Positions 21,630 to 31,279 of a stretch of DNA of 64,000 bases are shown piece after piece. How positions within the stretch are numbered: the stretch's first letter is position 1; each line of letters begins with the position of its first letter. The position numbers were made by a program, and so were the translations under genes. The notes under the pieces are model-generated. The model did no database searches. It worked only from the letters and a program-made list of their open reading frames with translations, and had not been told where the DNA came from. This stretch comes from Colwellia sp. (GTDB lineage: Bacteria; Pseudomonadota; Gammaproteobacteria; Enterobacterales; Alteromonadaceae): assembly GCF_013214175.1 (NCBI RefSeq), contig NZ_JABSPA010000002.1, positions 372,001 through 436,000 on the forward strand. The letters are read 5' to 3'.

Positions 21630-21747
21630 CGTCATTCCCGAGGTACTGATCGGGAATCCAGTTTTTGCTCAACGTTCTGAGATTTTTATTTTAATTGCTT
21701 AATAGAAAGAGACAATGGATTCCCGCCAATACATCGCGGGAATGACG
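21630..21747. repeat. CGTCAT-type dispersed palindromic element
   Basis: A 118-base element bounded by CGTCATTCCCG and CGGGAATGACG. Each end forms its own hairpin (ATTCCCGA..TCGGGAAT and ATTCCCGC..GCGGGAAT), and the outer CGTCAT/ATGACG also pair. It carries the GACAATGGATTCCCG phrase related to the kpsM-kpsT units. It is one of at least seven relatives in the window. Confidence 0.7.
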
Positions 21748-21799
21748 ATTATGTTCGGTTGCCAAATCACTTTAGTAAAGTACCCTAGTGTAAATACAA

Positions 21800-21832
21800 A
21801 AAAAGCTAAAAGATTCTCTCTTTTAGCTTTTT
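21800..21832 (-). terminator. Terminator of the cys operon
   Basis: A perfect 14-bp stem (AAAAAGCTAAAAGA and complement) with a 5-base loop. Read on the minus strand it ends in a T-run, 35 bases after the cysH stop. Confidence 0.85.
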
Positions 21833-21866
21833 ATTTTTATGACTGAGTAAGAAGTTAACAGGGTAA

Positions 21867-22628
21867 CTAAATACCATCACCGTCAGTATGCAAACCACAC
21901 TCACGTTGGCCAGCACCAAAACGGGTTTCTTCTTCTGTCATACCTAAGGTCAATGGTTTAGTACTGTGTACATCACCCACTGAAACATAACCTTCATCCC
22001 AAAGTGGATGATATGGTAAGTTGTGTTTAGTTAAGTACTCATGCACGTCTTTATTAGTCCAATCTATAATTGGATGCACTTTATAACGACCTCGTAATGT
22101 ACTGACTACCGATAAACCTTCTCGATGAGCAGACTGCTGACGACGAACACCTGAAAACCAAGTATTTGCGTTAAGATCTGATAGGCCTCGCTCAAGTGGT
22201 TCAACTTTATTACGGCGGTTATAAGCTTTAAGGGTATCATCACTTATAGCCCATTCTTCCCCATACTTTGCCTGTTGCCAAGCGGCACTTTCTTTCGCTT
22301 GATAAACGTGTAAATTTAGCTTTAGACGTTCGGTTAACTGTTCGATAAAACGGTAAGTTTCAGGAAATAAGTGACCTGTATCAGTAATTAATACTGGAAT
22401 ATTACTATCAACTTGAGTAAGCAAGTGCAGCATCACTGCAGATTGAATGCCAAAGCTAGACGACAAAACAAACTCACCCGGTAAGTTGTCCATTGCCCAC
22501 TCTACTCGGGCAATAGGCGATTCTTTTTCAAGAGATTGATTCCAATCTGACATCGAAGGGCTAGGAAATGGTGTCGTCAAGGGGCTATTAATGGCCCCTT
22601 CAGCAACACTTGTCGATGTATTAAGCAT
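21867..22628 (-). CDS. cysH: Phosphoadenosine phosphosulfate reductase
   Basis: CysH, 253 aa from the ATG at 22628, reduces PAPS to sulfite using thioredoxin in assimilatory sulfate reduction. The PP-loop-type nucleotide site ([14 protein letters not shown]), a [13 protein letters not shown] segment and the C-terminal catalytic ECGLH are present. Only the ECGLH cysteine is seen, which fits the PAPS-type enzyme without an iron-sulfur cluster. The start overlaps the end of cysI by 8 bases, so translation is probably coupled. An upstream in-frame codon would extend it into cysI and is not used. Confidence 0.96.
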   Translation of the reverse strand: MLNTSTSVAEGAINSPLTTPFPSPSMSDWNQSLEKESPIARVEWAMDNLPGEFVLSSSFGIQSAVMLHLLTQVDSNIPVLITDTGHLFPETYRFIEQLTERLKLNLHVYQAKESAAWQQAKYGEEWAISDDTLKAYNRRNKVEPLERGLSDLNANTWFSGVRRQQSAHREGLSVVSTLRGRYKVHPIIDWTNKDVHEYLTKHNLPYHPLWDEGYVSVGDVHSTKPLTLGMTEEETRFGAGQRECGLHTDGDGI

Positions 22629-24375
22629 GATGAAAATCCCTAAAGCTGACGATAACTTGTTCAACAATACCGACGCGGATAACAAAATCACCGAAACCTT
22701 CGCCAGCAGTCCTTTCTGCCGACCAACGGGCAGTTAAGGCATCAATTTCACTCAATACGCCAGCTTCATCAACATTTTCTTTGTATAATTTTGGTACACG
22801 GGAGCCCGCAACATCGCTGCCAAGGTACATATTGTACTTACCGGGACCTTTACCAATCAATCCTATTTCAGCAAGCATTGCACGACCACAACCATTTGGA
22901 CAACCAGTCACACGTAAAATAATGCTTTCGTCTTTCAAGCCATTTTTAGCGAGAATATTTTCAACATCATCGACTAAACCAGGTAAGTAACGTTCGGCTT
23001 CAGCCATAGCCAATGGACATGTTGGGAAAGCCACACAAGCCATAGAGTTTTTACGTTGCTTAGAAACACCGTCATTCAATAAACCATGATCACGGGCCAG
23101 TTGTTCAATGGCTGCTTTATCTGCTTCAGCTACACCGGCAACAATAAGGTTCTGGTTAGCGGTTAAACGGAAGTCACCTTGATGTATTTTGGCAATTTCA
23201 CGCATACCGGTTTTTAATGTTTTACCGTCTAAATCTGCTCTTAGTGAATCAAGAATACGGCCATTTTCAATAAATAAAGTTAAGTGATGTTTACCATCAA
23301 TACCGGCAACCCAACCAAAACTATCACCACGGGTGGTGAACTCGTATGGACGAGAATCGCTAAAGTTAATACCAGCACGACGTTCTACTTCGGCTTTAAA
23401 GGTATCGACACCAACTCGGTCTAAGGTATATTTAGTTTTGGCATTTTTACGGTTAACACGATTGCCCCAATCACGTTGGGTAGTAACAACCGCTTCAGCA
23501 ATCGCTAAGGTGTGCTCTTTCGGGATAAAACCAAAGTCATCAGCACAACGAGGGTATGTTGCATTATCACCATGAGTCATGGCTAAACCACCACCGACAA
23601 GTACGTTAAAGCCGATTAATTCACCATCTTCACTAATGGCAACAAAGTTTAAGTCGTTAGCATGAACATCAATATCGTTATTTGGTGGAATAACTACGGT
23701 GGTTTTAAACTTACGGGGTAAATAGTTACTGCCTAAAATAGGCTCTACTACCTCACCTTCCGTCGTTTCAACACGTTCTTCATCTAACCAAATCTCCGCG
23801 TAAGCACGCGTTTTTGGTAATAAATGTTCACTGAGTTTAGTGGCCCATTCGTACGCTTCTTGATGTAATTCGGACTCAACAGGGTTAGAAGTACAAAGCA
23901 CGTTACGGTTAACATCACCGGCAGTAGCAATTGAATCAAGGCCAATACTGTTAAGGGTTTGATGCATTAACTTAATGTTTGGCTTTAATACCCCGTGAAA
24001 CTGAAATGTTTGACGTGTGGTCAAACGAATGCTGCCATACGAGGTATAATCATCAGCAAATTTATCAATAGCTAACCATTGTGTTGGATTAATAATACCA
24101 CCGGGTAACCGCGCTCTTAGCATGACATTATGTAATGGCTCTAATTTTTGCTTTTGACGTTCGGCGCGAATATCACGATCATCTTGTTGATACATGCCGT
24201 GAGTACGAATTAACTGCGAGTTATCACTAGTGAAACCGCCGGTCATTCTGTCGGCTAAATCATCAACAATAGTGCCACGCAAAAAATCTGATTCTGCTTT
24301 CATGCGTTCGTTATCGGCTTGTTTACCTTCAACAATCAAGACAGGGTTTTCAACTTTGGTGAAATTGTTGCTCAT
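22621..24375 (-). CDS. cysI: Sulfite reductase hemoprotein subunit
   Basis: CysI, 584 aa, the siroheme and 4Fe-4S subunit that reduces sulfite to sulfide with electrons from CysJ. The two cysteine pairs that bind the coupled siroheme/4Fe-4S centre are visible ([10 protein letters not shown] and [10 protein letters not shown], roughly residues 445-495). The duplicated NirSir domains are complete. The ATG overlaps the cysJ stop as TAATG, so the two are translationally coupled. Siroheme synthase cysG is not nearby. Confidence 0.98.
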   Translation of the reverse strand: MSNNFTKVENPVLIVEGKQADNERMKAESDFLRGTIVDDLADRMTGGFTSDNSQLIRTHGMYQQDDRDIRAERQKQKLEPLHNVMLRARLPGGIINPTQWLAIDKFADDYTSYGSIRLTTRQTFQFHGVLKPNIKLMHQTLNSIGLDSIATAGDVNRNVLCTSNPVESELHQEAYEWATKLSEHLLPKTRAYAEIWLDEERVETTEGEVVEPILGSNYLPRKFKTTVVIPPNNDIDVHANDLNFVAISEDGELIGFNVLVGGGLAMTHGDNATYPRCADDFGFIPKEHTLAIAEAVVTTQRDWGNRVNRKNAKTKYTLDRVGVDTFKAEVERRAGINFSDSRPYEFTTRGDSFGWVAGIDGKHHLTLFIENGRILDSLRADLDGKTLKTGMREIAKIHQGDFRLTANQNLIVAGVAEADKAAIEQLARDHGLLNDGVSKQRKNSMACVAFPTCPLAMAEAERYLPGLVDDVENILAKNGLKDESIILRVTGCPNGCGRAMLAEIGLIGKGPGKYNMYLGSDVAGSRVPKLYKENVDEAGVLSEIDALTARWSAERTAGEGFGDFVIRVGIVEQVIVSFRDFHHA

Positions 24376-26225
24376 TAGTAAACATCCTTCTGGTAACGCT
24401 TATTAGATCTAAGTGATTTTAAATAATCTTCTGCTTGCTCAGCCGTTAATTTTCCGTGCTCTTGGATGATATCAACCAGGGTTTGGTGAACATCTTTAGC
24501 CATGCGATTAGCATCACCACAAATATATAGGTGTGCGCCACGTTCTAACCAGGAAAATACTTCAGCTGCTTGTTCTTTTAATCTGTCTTGCACATAGATT
24601 TTCTCAGCTTGGTCACGAGAAAAGGCTACGTCCATACGCGTTAATAAACCCGATTTTAAATAGTTCTGCCATTCAGTTTGGTATAAGAAATCTTGGGTGA
24701 AAGTTTGATCACCAAAGAACATCCAGTTGTCGCCACCAGCATCACGCGCTTCACGTTCTTGCATAAAGGCTCTAAATGGCGCAACACCTGTACCAGGTCC
24801 AATCATGATCACAGGGGTATCGTCTGATTGTGGTAAGCGAAAGTTGTCATTATGTTCGACAAAAACTCGTACTTTTTGACCTTCTTCTAAACGCTCGGCT
24901 AAAAAGCCAGAAGCACCACCGGTACGAGTATCGCCATTGGCTTCATAACTAACAATACCAACGGTTAAATGTACTTCTTCTTCAACTTCTGCTTGCGCTG
25001 AGGCAATTGAATATAAACGCGGGGTGATTTTACGTAAAGCATCAACAAAGCTTTGCGCATCAATTTCAGCTTTTGCCAAGCTAACAACATCAATAATTTG
25101 ATGTTCACCAGCAAACTCTCGTGCCGAATTTTTATCACTGGCAACAGTAACTAACGTACTGTCTTTAGAGGCTTGTGCCCAAAATTCAACAAATGATGGT
25201 GCTGTTTGAGTAATTTCTAATTGGCTAATTAGTGCTTCTTTTAATGAAAACTCTTTTACTTCACCTGAAACTTTTAAGTTTATTTTTTCATCGCCAGAAA
25301 AGTTAAGCTCGATAAGTAGCTTGCTAACAAGCTGTTCATCATTTTCAAACCAAACACCTAAGGCATCACCAACTTGATAAGTTAAACCTGACTCACCTAA
25401 ATCGATTTCAATGTGGCGGACATCTTTAGCTGAGTCACGACCGGTAATCTTTTGACTTAATGAAAATTCTGCGGATAAAGGGTTTTGTTTTGAATACTGA
25501 CTTGCAGCACCTGCAGTAGGTAAACCACCAATATTACTGACGGTCGCTAAAGGAGCATCGGCTTGCGTTAGTTCATCTTTAAGTGTTTCAACAATACTTA
25601 AAGTCCAGCTTTCACTGTCACTGTCGTAATCAACATCACAATCAACACGTGGGCTAACTTGTTTGGCACCTAGTGCTTGTAAACGTTCATCAAAATCTTG
25701 ACCTGTTTTGCAGAAAAACTCATAGCTGCTGTCACCTAAGGCTAAAACACTGTAGCTTAGGTTTGGTAATTTAGGGGCTTTCTTACCTAATAAGAATTCA
25801 TGAAACTCAATAGCATCATCAGGTGGCTCGCCTTCACCATTTGTACTGGCTACAATTATTAAATGTGTTTCATTTTTTATTGCTTTAGCTTTATAGTCGG
25901 CAATGTTTTTAAGAACAACATTAATACCTGCCGCTTTAGCACTTTTTTCTAGCTGACCAGCAACACCTTTAGCATTACCTGTTTGTGAGGCATATAAAAT
26001 AGTTAAGGTTTTGGCAACGACTGCAGCAGCAGGAGCTGGTGCTAGTTGAGCATATTGACCTTGCTCGCTTCTCGCAGCTAAATAACCACTTGCCCAAGCA
26101 AGTTGTAGTGATGAGTAATCAGCAACGCTTTGTTGTAGTGAGGCCAGTTGATTAGCATCTAAGGCACTACTATTGTTTGCTGAATTTGATGTATTTTGAT
26201 TTAATAAGCGCTGCTCTGGCAACAT
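24375..26225 (-). CDS. cysJ: Sulfite reductase flavoprotein subunit
   Basis: CysJ, 616 aa from the ATG at 26225, carries electrons from NADPH through FAD and FMN to CysI. In order it has a flavodoxin-like FMN domain ([19 protein letters not shown], near residue 80), the connecting/FAD domain (RLYSIASAQ) and the NADPH domain ([18 protein letters not shown]). The C-terminus [10 protein letters not shown] is typical. GGGTGA precedes the chosen ATG; an ATG ten codons upstream lacks such a site. It is the first gene of cysJ-cysI-cysH, divergent from the lytic transglycosylase. Confidence 0.96.
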   Translation of the reverse strand: MLPEQRLLNQNTSNSANNSSALDANQLASLQQSVADYSSLQLAWASGYLAARSEQGQYAQLAPAPAAAVVAKTLTILYASQTGNAKGVAGQLEKSAKAAGINVVLKNIADYKAKAIKNETHLIIVASTNGEGEPPDDAIEFHEFLLGKKAPKLPNLSYSVLALGDSSYEFFCKTGQDFDERLQALGAKQVSPRVDCDVDYDSDSESWTLSIVETLKDELTQADAPLATVSNIGGLPTAGAASQYSKQNPLSAEFSLSQKITGRDSAKDVRHIEIDLGESGLTYQVGDALGVWFENDEQLVSKLLIELNFSGDEKINLKVSGEVKEFSLKEALISQLEITQTAPSFVEFWAQASKDSTLVTVASDKNSAREFAGEHQIIDVVSLAKAEIDAQSFVDALRKITPRLYSIASAQAEVEEEVHLTVGIVSYEANGDTRTGGASGFLAERLEEGQKVRVFVEHNDNFRLPQSDDTPVIMIGPGTGVAPFRAFMQEREARDAGGDNWMFFGDQTFTQDFLYQTEWQNYLKSGLLTRMDVAFSRDQAEKIYVQDRLKEQAAEVFSWLERGAHLYICGDANRMAKDVHQTLVDIIQEHGKLTAEQAEDYLKSLRSNKRYQKDVY

Positions 26226-26306
26226 AACTATTTTCACCCATGACAATTGAAGCATGAAGAATAGACAAATTAGAGTAAGATCAAAAGGAATAGATAGCGA
26301 TTTTTT

Positions 26307-26321
26307 ATTCCAAAATGGAAT
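26307..26321. promoter_or_regulatory. Inverted repeat in the cysJ upstream region
   Basis: ATTCCA-AAA-TGGAAT lies in the 162-base divergent region between cysJ and the transglycosylase gene, about 80 bases before cysJ. It is a plausible operator. CysB is the known activator of cys genes, but I cannot show that this is its site. Confidence 0.35.
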
Positions 26322-26387
26322 ATAGACTGTGTATCTGAAACACTGGAAAGTTTTGCTGCTATTAACTGGCAGAATAATAGAGGCGCA

Positions 26388-27050
26388 ATGAAAGTACTTT
26401 TAAATATCCGCTGGCGAAAAACACTTGCTTACAGCCTTGCTCTAATCTTTTTATCTTTGCTGACAGCTGGTATTAGTGTCGCTGCTGACAAAAATCCCAC
26501 AAATATTTATACTTATAAATCTTCTTCAGGGGTAACGTCTTTCTCTGATATTGAACCCCTTGATGTTGACTTTAGTCGTTATCGCTTTGATTGCTATGCT
26601 TGTAAAGTCGACTCCTTAATTGATTGGCGTCAGGCCAAATTATATTTACAGCCTTATAAAAGTGATATTAATCAAGCGGCATTTAAGCATGGTATTGATC
26701 CAGCCTTTGTCCGTGCTGTTATTCATGCGGAATCTCATTTTAATCCTAGAGCCGTGTCTAAGCAGGGCGCCCAAGGTTTAATGCAGTTGATGCCGGCGAC
26801 GGCTAGAGAGTTAGGGGTGAAAAATTCCTTAAGTGCTCAACAGAATATTAACGGCGGTGTTAAACATTTAGCTCGCTTACTGAGAAAATATAACGGTGAT
26901 AATAATCTAGCAGCGGCAGCATATAATGCTGGCGAGGGTGCAGTTAAGCGGCATGGCGGCATTCCTCCATACAAAGAGACGCAAGTGTATGTTGAACGGG
27001 TTGGGATTTTACACCAAAGGTATGGCAGATTTTCTCATGTGAGTCATTAA
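26388..27050 (+). CDS. Lytic transglycosylase, SLT domain
   Basis: Periplasmic murein-cleaving enzyme, 220 aa. A signal peptide covers about residues 1-32. Next is a short DUF4124-like segment (IYTYKSSSGVTSFSDIEP) with two cysteines (CYAC). The SLT domain then spans about 95-205: catalytic Glu in HAESHFNPRAVS, GLMQLMPATA, and the closing AAAYNAGEGAV and YVERV. The N-terminal arrangement and short length fit the small Slt70-like or MltE-sized enzymes. It is divergent from cysJ, with no functional link implied, and has a bidirectional terminator downstream. Confidence 0.9.
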   Translation: MKVLLNIRWRKTLAYSLALIFLSLLTAGISVAADKNPTNIYTYKSSSGVTSFSDIEPLDVDFSRYRFDCYACKVDSLIDWRQAKLYLQPYKSDINQAAFKHGIDPAFVRAVIHAESHFNPRAVSKQGAQGLMQLMPATARELGVKNSLSAQQNINGGVKHLARLLRKYNGDNNLAAAAYNAGEGAVKRHGGIPPYKETQVYVERVGILHQRYGRFSHVSH

Positions 27051-27086
27051 TAGCTGTAATTAATACAACTAGCTACACCCAGAAAC

Positions 27087-27125
27087 AAAAAAGCCGTAGC
27101 TATTTATCATAGTCACGGCTTTTTT
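27087..27125. terminator. Bidirectional terminator
   Basis: Arms AAAAAAGCCGT and ACGGCTTTTTT give a U-tailed hairpin on both strands. It lies between the convergent transglycosylase gene and the outer-membrane barrel gene. Confidence 0.85.
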
Positions 27126-27166
27126 ATATTTTTTGTACTGGTTATGTATTAGGTATTAATGGTGCT

Positions 27167-27925
27167 TTAGAAATGCACAACCGCACCAGCAAAGAAACCG
27201 TCATAAGTTAAATCACTGTAGAAGCCATCTAAATCATTTAACTCCATTTTCATTTTTCGGTACCCTAAAGTAACGTCAAAATCTACCGCTAGGTTATCTA
27301 GAATAGAGTAACTTACACCAATTTGCGCATCATAAACGGTTTGGTTGTCAAAGCTAATAAAGTTAGCTTCAGCGAAGACATTTAAACCAGTAAAAGGTAA
27401 ACCGATAATGGTGGAAAGGTAAGCCATTGGGATAATGCCAGAAACATCTAAATCACTGGTTTTAGCATTTGATTCTGACACTTTAATATAGGCGTCTAGA
27501 TCACGTGCGGTTAAACCAAAATCAAAGGATAATAAATCATTATCAAACACTTCATAATAAAGTGTGTAATCAACAAAGCTGGCATCTAGCGTAGTATCTA
27601 AAGTTTCATTTACGTTGTAAGTAGTACCTAATATTTTAACATTTTGATTTATTGTTGTACCACCGACTGTATCGAGCGTTGTTGATGCAATTTTTATATT
27701 TGGAATTAATGGAATAGGGTGTTCAAAGGCGACATAGAAACTGCCTTGATTTTTATCATCAAAATCAAATAGTGCTTGCTCCGTATTTGAATCTCCATCA
27801 CCAAAGCTACCACTTGCTTCATTCGCCCAAATTTGGCCACCAATATACAAGCCTAATAAGGTATCAGCTTGGGCAGTAGTAGACATTAACGCTGCAAAGC
27901 TGGCGGCTAATAAAGTTTTTTTCAT
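27167..27925 (-). CDS. TIGR04219-like outer membrane beta-barrel protein
   Basis: 252-aa exported protein of unknown function. A signal peptide ending TTAQADT (about residue 21) is followed by alternating-polarity strands and a C-terminal aromatic ending (FFAGAVVHF), the mark of an outer-membrane barrel. Phrases such as LLGLYIGGQIW and FYVAFEHPIPLIPNIKI match the TIGR04219 family as I recall it from Alteromonadales. It starts 4 bases after the DUF2333 gene and so belongs to the PCu(A)C-DUF2333 operon. Confidence 0.75.
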   Translation of the reverse strand: MKKTLLAASFAALMSTTAQADTLLGLYIGGQIWANEASGSFGDGDSNTEQALFDFDDKNQGSFYVAFEHPIPLIPNIKIASTTLDTVGGTTINQNVKILGTTYNVNETLDTTLDASFVDYTLYYEVFDNDLLSFDFGLTARDLDAYIKVSESNAKTSDLDVSGIIPMAYLSTIIGLPFTGLNVFAEANFISFDNQTVYDAQIGVSYSILDNLAVDFDVTLGYRKMKMELNDLDGFYSDLTYDGFFAGAVVHF

Positions 27926-27929
27926 GTTG

Positions 27930-28931
27930 TTATCCTTTGGTTAAAAGTTCATTTAAATCAATTAATGCTGCATTGGCGCGAGAAATATAATTCGCCATAA
28001 CTAATGAGTGATTGGCAAGCAGACCAAAGCCACTACCGTTTAAAATCATTGGGCTCCATAATGATTCTTGGCTGGCTTCCAACTCACGAATAATTTGTTG
28101 TAAACTAATTTTGGCATTCTTATTCTCTAATACGCTATTAAAATCAATTTCAATGGCTCTAAGTAGTTGTAGTAATGCCCACGTTGCTCCTCTGGCCTCA
28201 TAGAAAACATCATCTATTTGCCACCAACTAGTTTTTAGCTGTAAATAAGAAACACCTTGGCTTGATTGTTCTGCGCGATTATCACCAGCTAAATCAGTGT
28301 TAACTTGTTCACGACCAACACTTAAACTTAAACGGTGTGAGTAGCTGCCGAGACGTTTTTGAACTTCATCAAGATAAGAACGTAAGTTATCAGCGCGAGC
28401 GTAAAATTGTGCCTTATTGTTGCCATTACTACTGACTAATGCCGTACGGTAGGCATAAAGCTGTTCGATCGCCTTGCCATATTCAGATTCAGCGCTTGGC
28501 ATTGCCCAATTTTTACTATCGATATTAAAGCGTGGTTGCGCCTCTTTTAAATGTTGATTCACTAAGGATTGCGATTGTGAACGACTAAAATCTTTACGCA
28601 TGACTAAGGCCATATCACGCACCATTTCTAAAACACCAAATTCCCATGCCGGCATATTATCTAAAAACAGTGACGGCGGCATGATGTCATTTGATAAGTA
28701 ACCACCCGGTTTATGTAATAGCATTTCACTGACTTTTATTAATGCAGTTGTGGTGGTGTAACCTACTACAGGAGCAACATTCTCAGCTTTGGCAGCTTGT
28801 GTTACTTCAGCATGAATATTAATGGACGCAGGTTCACTACTCCAATAAACACCAACGCCGTATAGAATAAAAAAAATGCCGGTAAAAGCCCAGACAATAA
28901 TTTTTGTAGAGATCATGGTTTTCATAGCCAC
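27930..28931 (-). CDS. DUF2333 family membrane-anchored protein
   Basis: 333 aa with one N-terminal membrane segment (about 10-28, IIVWAFTGIFFILYGVGVYW) and a long soluble, mostly helical periplasmic part. The phrase KPGGYLSNDIMPPSLFLDNM is characteristic of DUF2333. The function is unknown. It lies between a copper chaperone gene (27 bases upstream) and the barrel gene (4 bases downstream), suggesting an envelope role. A start at the third codon (MKTM) is equally possible. Confidence 0.8.
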   Translation of the reverse strand: MAMKTMISTKIIVWAFTGIFFILYGVGVYWSSEPASINIHAEVTQAAKAENVAPVVGYTTTTALIKVSEMLLHKPGGYLSNDIMPPSLFLDNMPAWEFGVLEMVRDMALVMRKDFSRSQSQSLVNQHLKEAQPRFNIDSKNWAMPSAESEYGKAIEQLYAYRTALVSSNGNNKAQFYARADNLRSYLDEVQKRLGSYSHRLSLSVGREQVNTDLAGDNRAEQSSQGVSYLQLKTSWWQIDDVFYEARGATWALLQLLRAIEIDFNSVLENKNAKISLQQIIRELEASQESLWSPMILNGSGFGLLANHSLVMANYISRANAALIDLNELLTKG

Positions 28932-28958
28932 TCCAAGGATAAATTGTTGGTTATTGTA

Positions 28959-29402
28959 CTATTTATAACGATAAACAGGTAATTGAATATTAACTTCAGT
29001 GTCATTTGAGAAGTATAATGTTAACGGAATAACATCATGTTCAGTAATTTGCTGTTTTACTGCAAAAATCATCAGGTGCAAACCTGAAGGTTGTAAAACA
29101 ACGTGACTGCCAGCATCAATAGTTATGTCGTCTACTTGACGCATAGTCATCATGCCATTTGCCATACTGTGTTGGTGAATTTCAATTCGTGCAGATATTG
29201 AACTGGTGATTTTTTTCAAGGTAGCGCTTTTATCGCCAGCATTAGTTATTGTCATATATGCTGCGGTCACACTGCTACCGGGAATACTTGCTTTAATGTA
29301 GGCATTTTCAACAGTTATTGCACTGGTTGCATAGACATTATTTGTCATACCGAGTAATAAAACGAAAAGGATAACAAATTTTCCATAGTGAATATTTTTC
29401 AT
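28959..29402 (-). CDS. PCu(A)C copper chaperone
   Basis: 147-aa periplasmic protein with a signal peptide (about 1-25) and a cupredoxin-like PCu(A)C domain. The copper ligands follow the family pattern H-x(n)-M-x(n)-H-x-M: EIHQHSMANGMMTMRQ, then GLHLM. The family delivers Cu(I) to cytochrome oxidase CuA or related sites. It is the first gene of a three-gene operon with DUF2333 and the barrel protein. A link with the nosDFYL copper genes 16 kb away is possible but unproven. Confidence 0.92.
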   Translation of the reverse strand: MKNIHYGKFVILFVLLLGMTNNVYATSAITVENAYIKASIPGSSVTAAYMTITNAGDKSATLKKITSSISARIEIHQHSMANGMMTMRQVDDITIDAGSHVVLQPSGLHLMIFAVKQQITEHDVIPLTLYFSNDTEVNIQLPVYRYK

Positions 29403-29448
29403 TGTAACTATACATCCCTGCTAACAAATATTATTGTTTGACTATAAC

Positions 29449-29733
29449 TTATACCCGTTACCAATCAAAGTGCAGGATTTCAGTGGGAATTAAAATGGCT
29501 TTAGGCAAGGAGAATAATTTAAGCATAGTCATTCTATGGTTTGATTATTTAACGCGGTATAAAGTCATTTTAAACCCATCGAAGAAGCGTTTGAGCAACA
29601 TCACTTCATCGTTGCTGTGACTTATAATGGAACAACCATTATTTTATCACAGCGCCTTGAATTGAAATTGCTTAAGCACTCTGAAACATGCATCTTGAAT
29701 GATCACGGGTATATACCAATCGTATTGGTAAGC
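29449..29733. repeat. MITE-like intergenic element
   Basis: This fills most of the gap between PCu(A)C and the enoyl-CoA hydratase gene. One end reads TATACCCGTTACCAAT, the other GGGTATATACCAATCG then TATTGGTAA, so TTACCAAT and ATTGGTAA form terminal inverted repeats. Internal phrases such as GGCTTTAGGCAAGGAGAATA and AACGCGGTATAAAG are ones I associate with a repeat common in Alteromonadales intergenic DNA. A 60-codon frame inside has no support as a gene. Confidence 0.55.
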
Positions 29734-29756
29734 CCACATAACAAAACTGGTGACAA

Positions 29757-30494
29757 ATGAGTAACTTGATTTTAACGACAGAAACACAAGGTGTTTTTAC
29801 TATTACCTTGAATCGTATTGATAAAAAAAATGCCTTAACTAATGCTATGTATCTAGAGCTTTGCCAGCACTTGGCCTATGCAGAAAAAACACCTAGTGTT
29901 CATTGCTTAGTCATTCAAGGCAATGAAAACTGTTTTTGTGCCGGTAATGACTTACATGATTTTATGCAGTGTTCAACTGATGATGACTTAGTTGCCCTTG
30001 AATTTGTTAAAGCACTGTCCGAATTTACCAAGCCTCTCGTTGCTGGTGTCGCCGGCGTTGCTGTTGGTATCGGTACTACGCTGTTATTACATTGTGACAT
30101 GGTCATTGCTGCCGATAACAGTAAATTTAAATTGCCCTTTACCCAACTGGGTTTATGCCCAGAAGCTGGCTCTAGTTTGTTATTAACGCAAAAAGTCGGT
30201 GCAAATAAAGCCTTTGAATTAATGGTGTTGGGTAAAACCTTTAACGCTGAGCAAGCATTGAGTTATGGTATTGCTAACCAAATTTGTCAGCCGGATGAAC
30301 TTATTACCCTGACCCAAGACGTTGCCCAAGCGATTGCCAACTTGCCGGTTGACGCGGTAATGACTAGTCGACGCTTAATTAGACAAGGTCAGAAACTAGC
30401 GTTAAGCCAAGCCATCAGCGATGAGAGCCAAGAGTTTGTTCGCTTAGTTAATACAGATGAATGTAAAAACATCTTAGCTCAGTTTTTTAAATAA
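29757..30494 (+). CDS. Enoyl-CoA hydratase/isomerase family protein
   Basis: 245-aa crotonase-fold enzyme acting on a fatty acyl-CoA or a related thioester. The oxyanion-hole segments are visible: NENCFCAGNDLHDF (about 55-68) and AGVAVGIGTTLLLHCDMVIA (about 98-117). The glutamate in LGLCPEAGSS sits where many hydratases and isomerases have a catalytic acid. The exact substrate cannot be told. It is monocistronic, with a MITE-like element just upstream and a hairpin terminator after it. Confidence 0.88.
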   Translation: MSNLILTTETQGVFTITLNRIDKKNALTNAMYLELCQHLAYAEKTPSVHCLVIQGNENCFCAGNDLHDFMQCSTDDDLVALEFVKALSEFTKPLVAGVAGVAVGIGTTLLLHCDMVIAADNSKFKLPFTQLGLCPEAGSSLLLTQKVGANKAFELMVLGKTFNAEQALSYGIANQICQPDELITLTQDVAQAIANLPVDAVMTSRRLIRQGQKLALSQAISDESQEFVRLVNTDECKNILAQFFK

Positions 30495-30522
30495 AGTGCG
30501 ATGACTAGCTACTATGCCATTG

Positions 30523-30550
30523 AACACTAAGCATATTGCTTAGTGTTTTT
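30523..30550 (+). terminator. Terminator after the enoyl-CoA hydratase gene
   Basis: A perfect 10-bp stem (AACACTAAGC and complement), a 5-base loop and a T-run. It overlaps the 3' end of the convergent membrane-protein gene. Confidence 0.8.
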
Positions 30551-30868
30551 ATCTCGACAAAGTAACCAGATAACGACAGCCATTAATAAAATTGGCCAAA
30601 ATACACCGATAGTCACCATAGCAATGCTACCAAATAGCACCAGAACAATAAAAATAAGACTACCAAAAACACTCAAGACAATTGCTAGGGCAATTACCAC
30701 TAATAACACCACCACTAAAGCTGAAACACCTATGGCTTTCAATGGCTCAATGACTTCACCATCCATCATCACGTGCAAGTTCATTAATTCCAACATGCCG
30801 ACGCCAAAAACATAAGTTAAGAAAATGGTCGCCAAAATGGCCAATGTTAAAGATTTTAAGAAGCTCAT
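30527..30868 (-). CDS. Small membrane protein of the psp operon
   Basis: 113 aa with three strongly hydrophobic segments (about 8-28, 45-72 and 75-102) and no recognisable domain. It is the last gene of the operon with pspA and pspC. I cannot name a family. By position it may help PspC sense or stabilise the inner membrane. Confidence 0.65.
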   Translation of the reverse strand: MSFLKSLTLAILATIFLTYVFGVGMLELMNLHVMMDGEVIEPLKAIGVSALVVVLLVVIALAIVLSVFGSLIFIVLVLFGSIAMVTIGVFWPILLMAVVIWLLCRDKNTKQYA

Positions 30869-30907
30869 GCTTTGCTCACTTTTAAATATAGGTGAATGGT
30901 TTTGAGA

Positions 30908-31138
30908 CTAGTAATATTTGCTGTTAGGTAACAACATACTTGCCACTACATAGGCAACACCTGTGACTACGGGTAACATAATCAATGCAGCAATTGCAGC
31001 AATACGAACAGCTAAGCGTGGAAAATCATAATGCTTGGCAATCCCAGCACAAACACCGGTTAATTTTTTATTTACTACGTCTTTACATAATGTTTGACGG
31101 ACATTCTTTATAGTTGAATATTCTCTGTCGTATCTCAT
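30908..31138 (-). CDS. pspC: PspC domain protein
   Basis: 76-aa phage-shock protein. The PspC domain reads KKLTGVCAGIAKHYDFPRLAVRIAAI and runs into a single membrane helix (about 45-68, ending VVASMLLP). In enterobacteria PspC sits in the inner membrane and, with PspB, relieves PspA inhibition of PspF when the proton-motive force drops. This protein is short (the E. coli one is about 119 aa) and lacks the long C-terminal part. No pspB is seen. It follows pspA by 141 bases. Confidence 0.88.
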   Translation of the reverse strand: MRYDREYSTIKNVRQTLCKDVVNKKLTGVCAGIAKHYDFPRLAVRIAAIAALIMLPVVTGVAYVVASMLLPNSKYY

Positions 31139-31279
31139 GGGAACTCCTTAGTTTTACGGTATTACTCTGCACTTATTACTTTTCTATTGTAATAAAATGA
31201 AAATTGCTGCCCCCGTAAACGAGGGACTTTAGGTTAATTTTTTAGGTTTATGCTTTCGGTCTATGATCTTGCTAATGCT

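Noticed and set aside
29438..29620. A 60-codon frame
   Set aside because: It lies inside the MITE-like element, with no ribosome-binding site and no domain.
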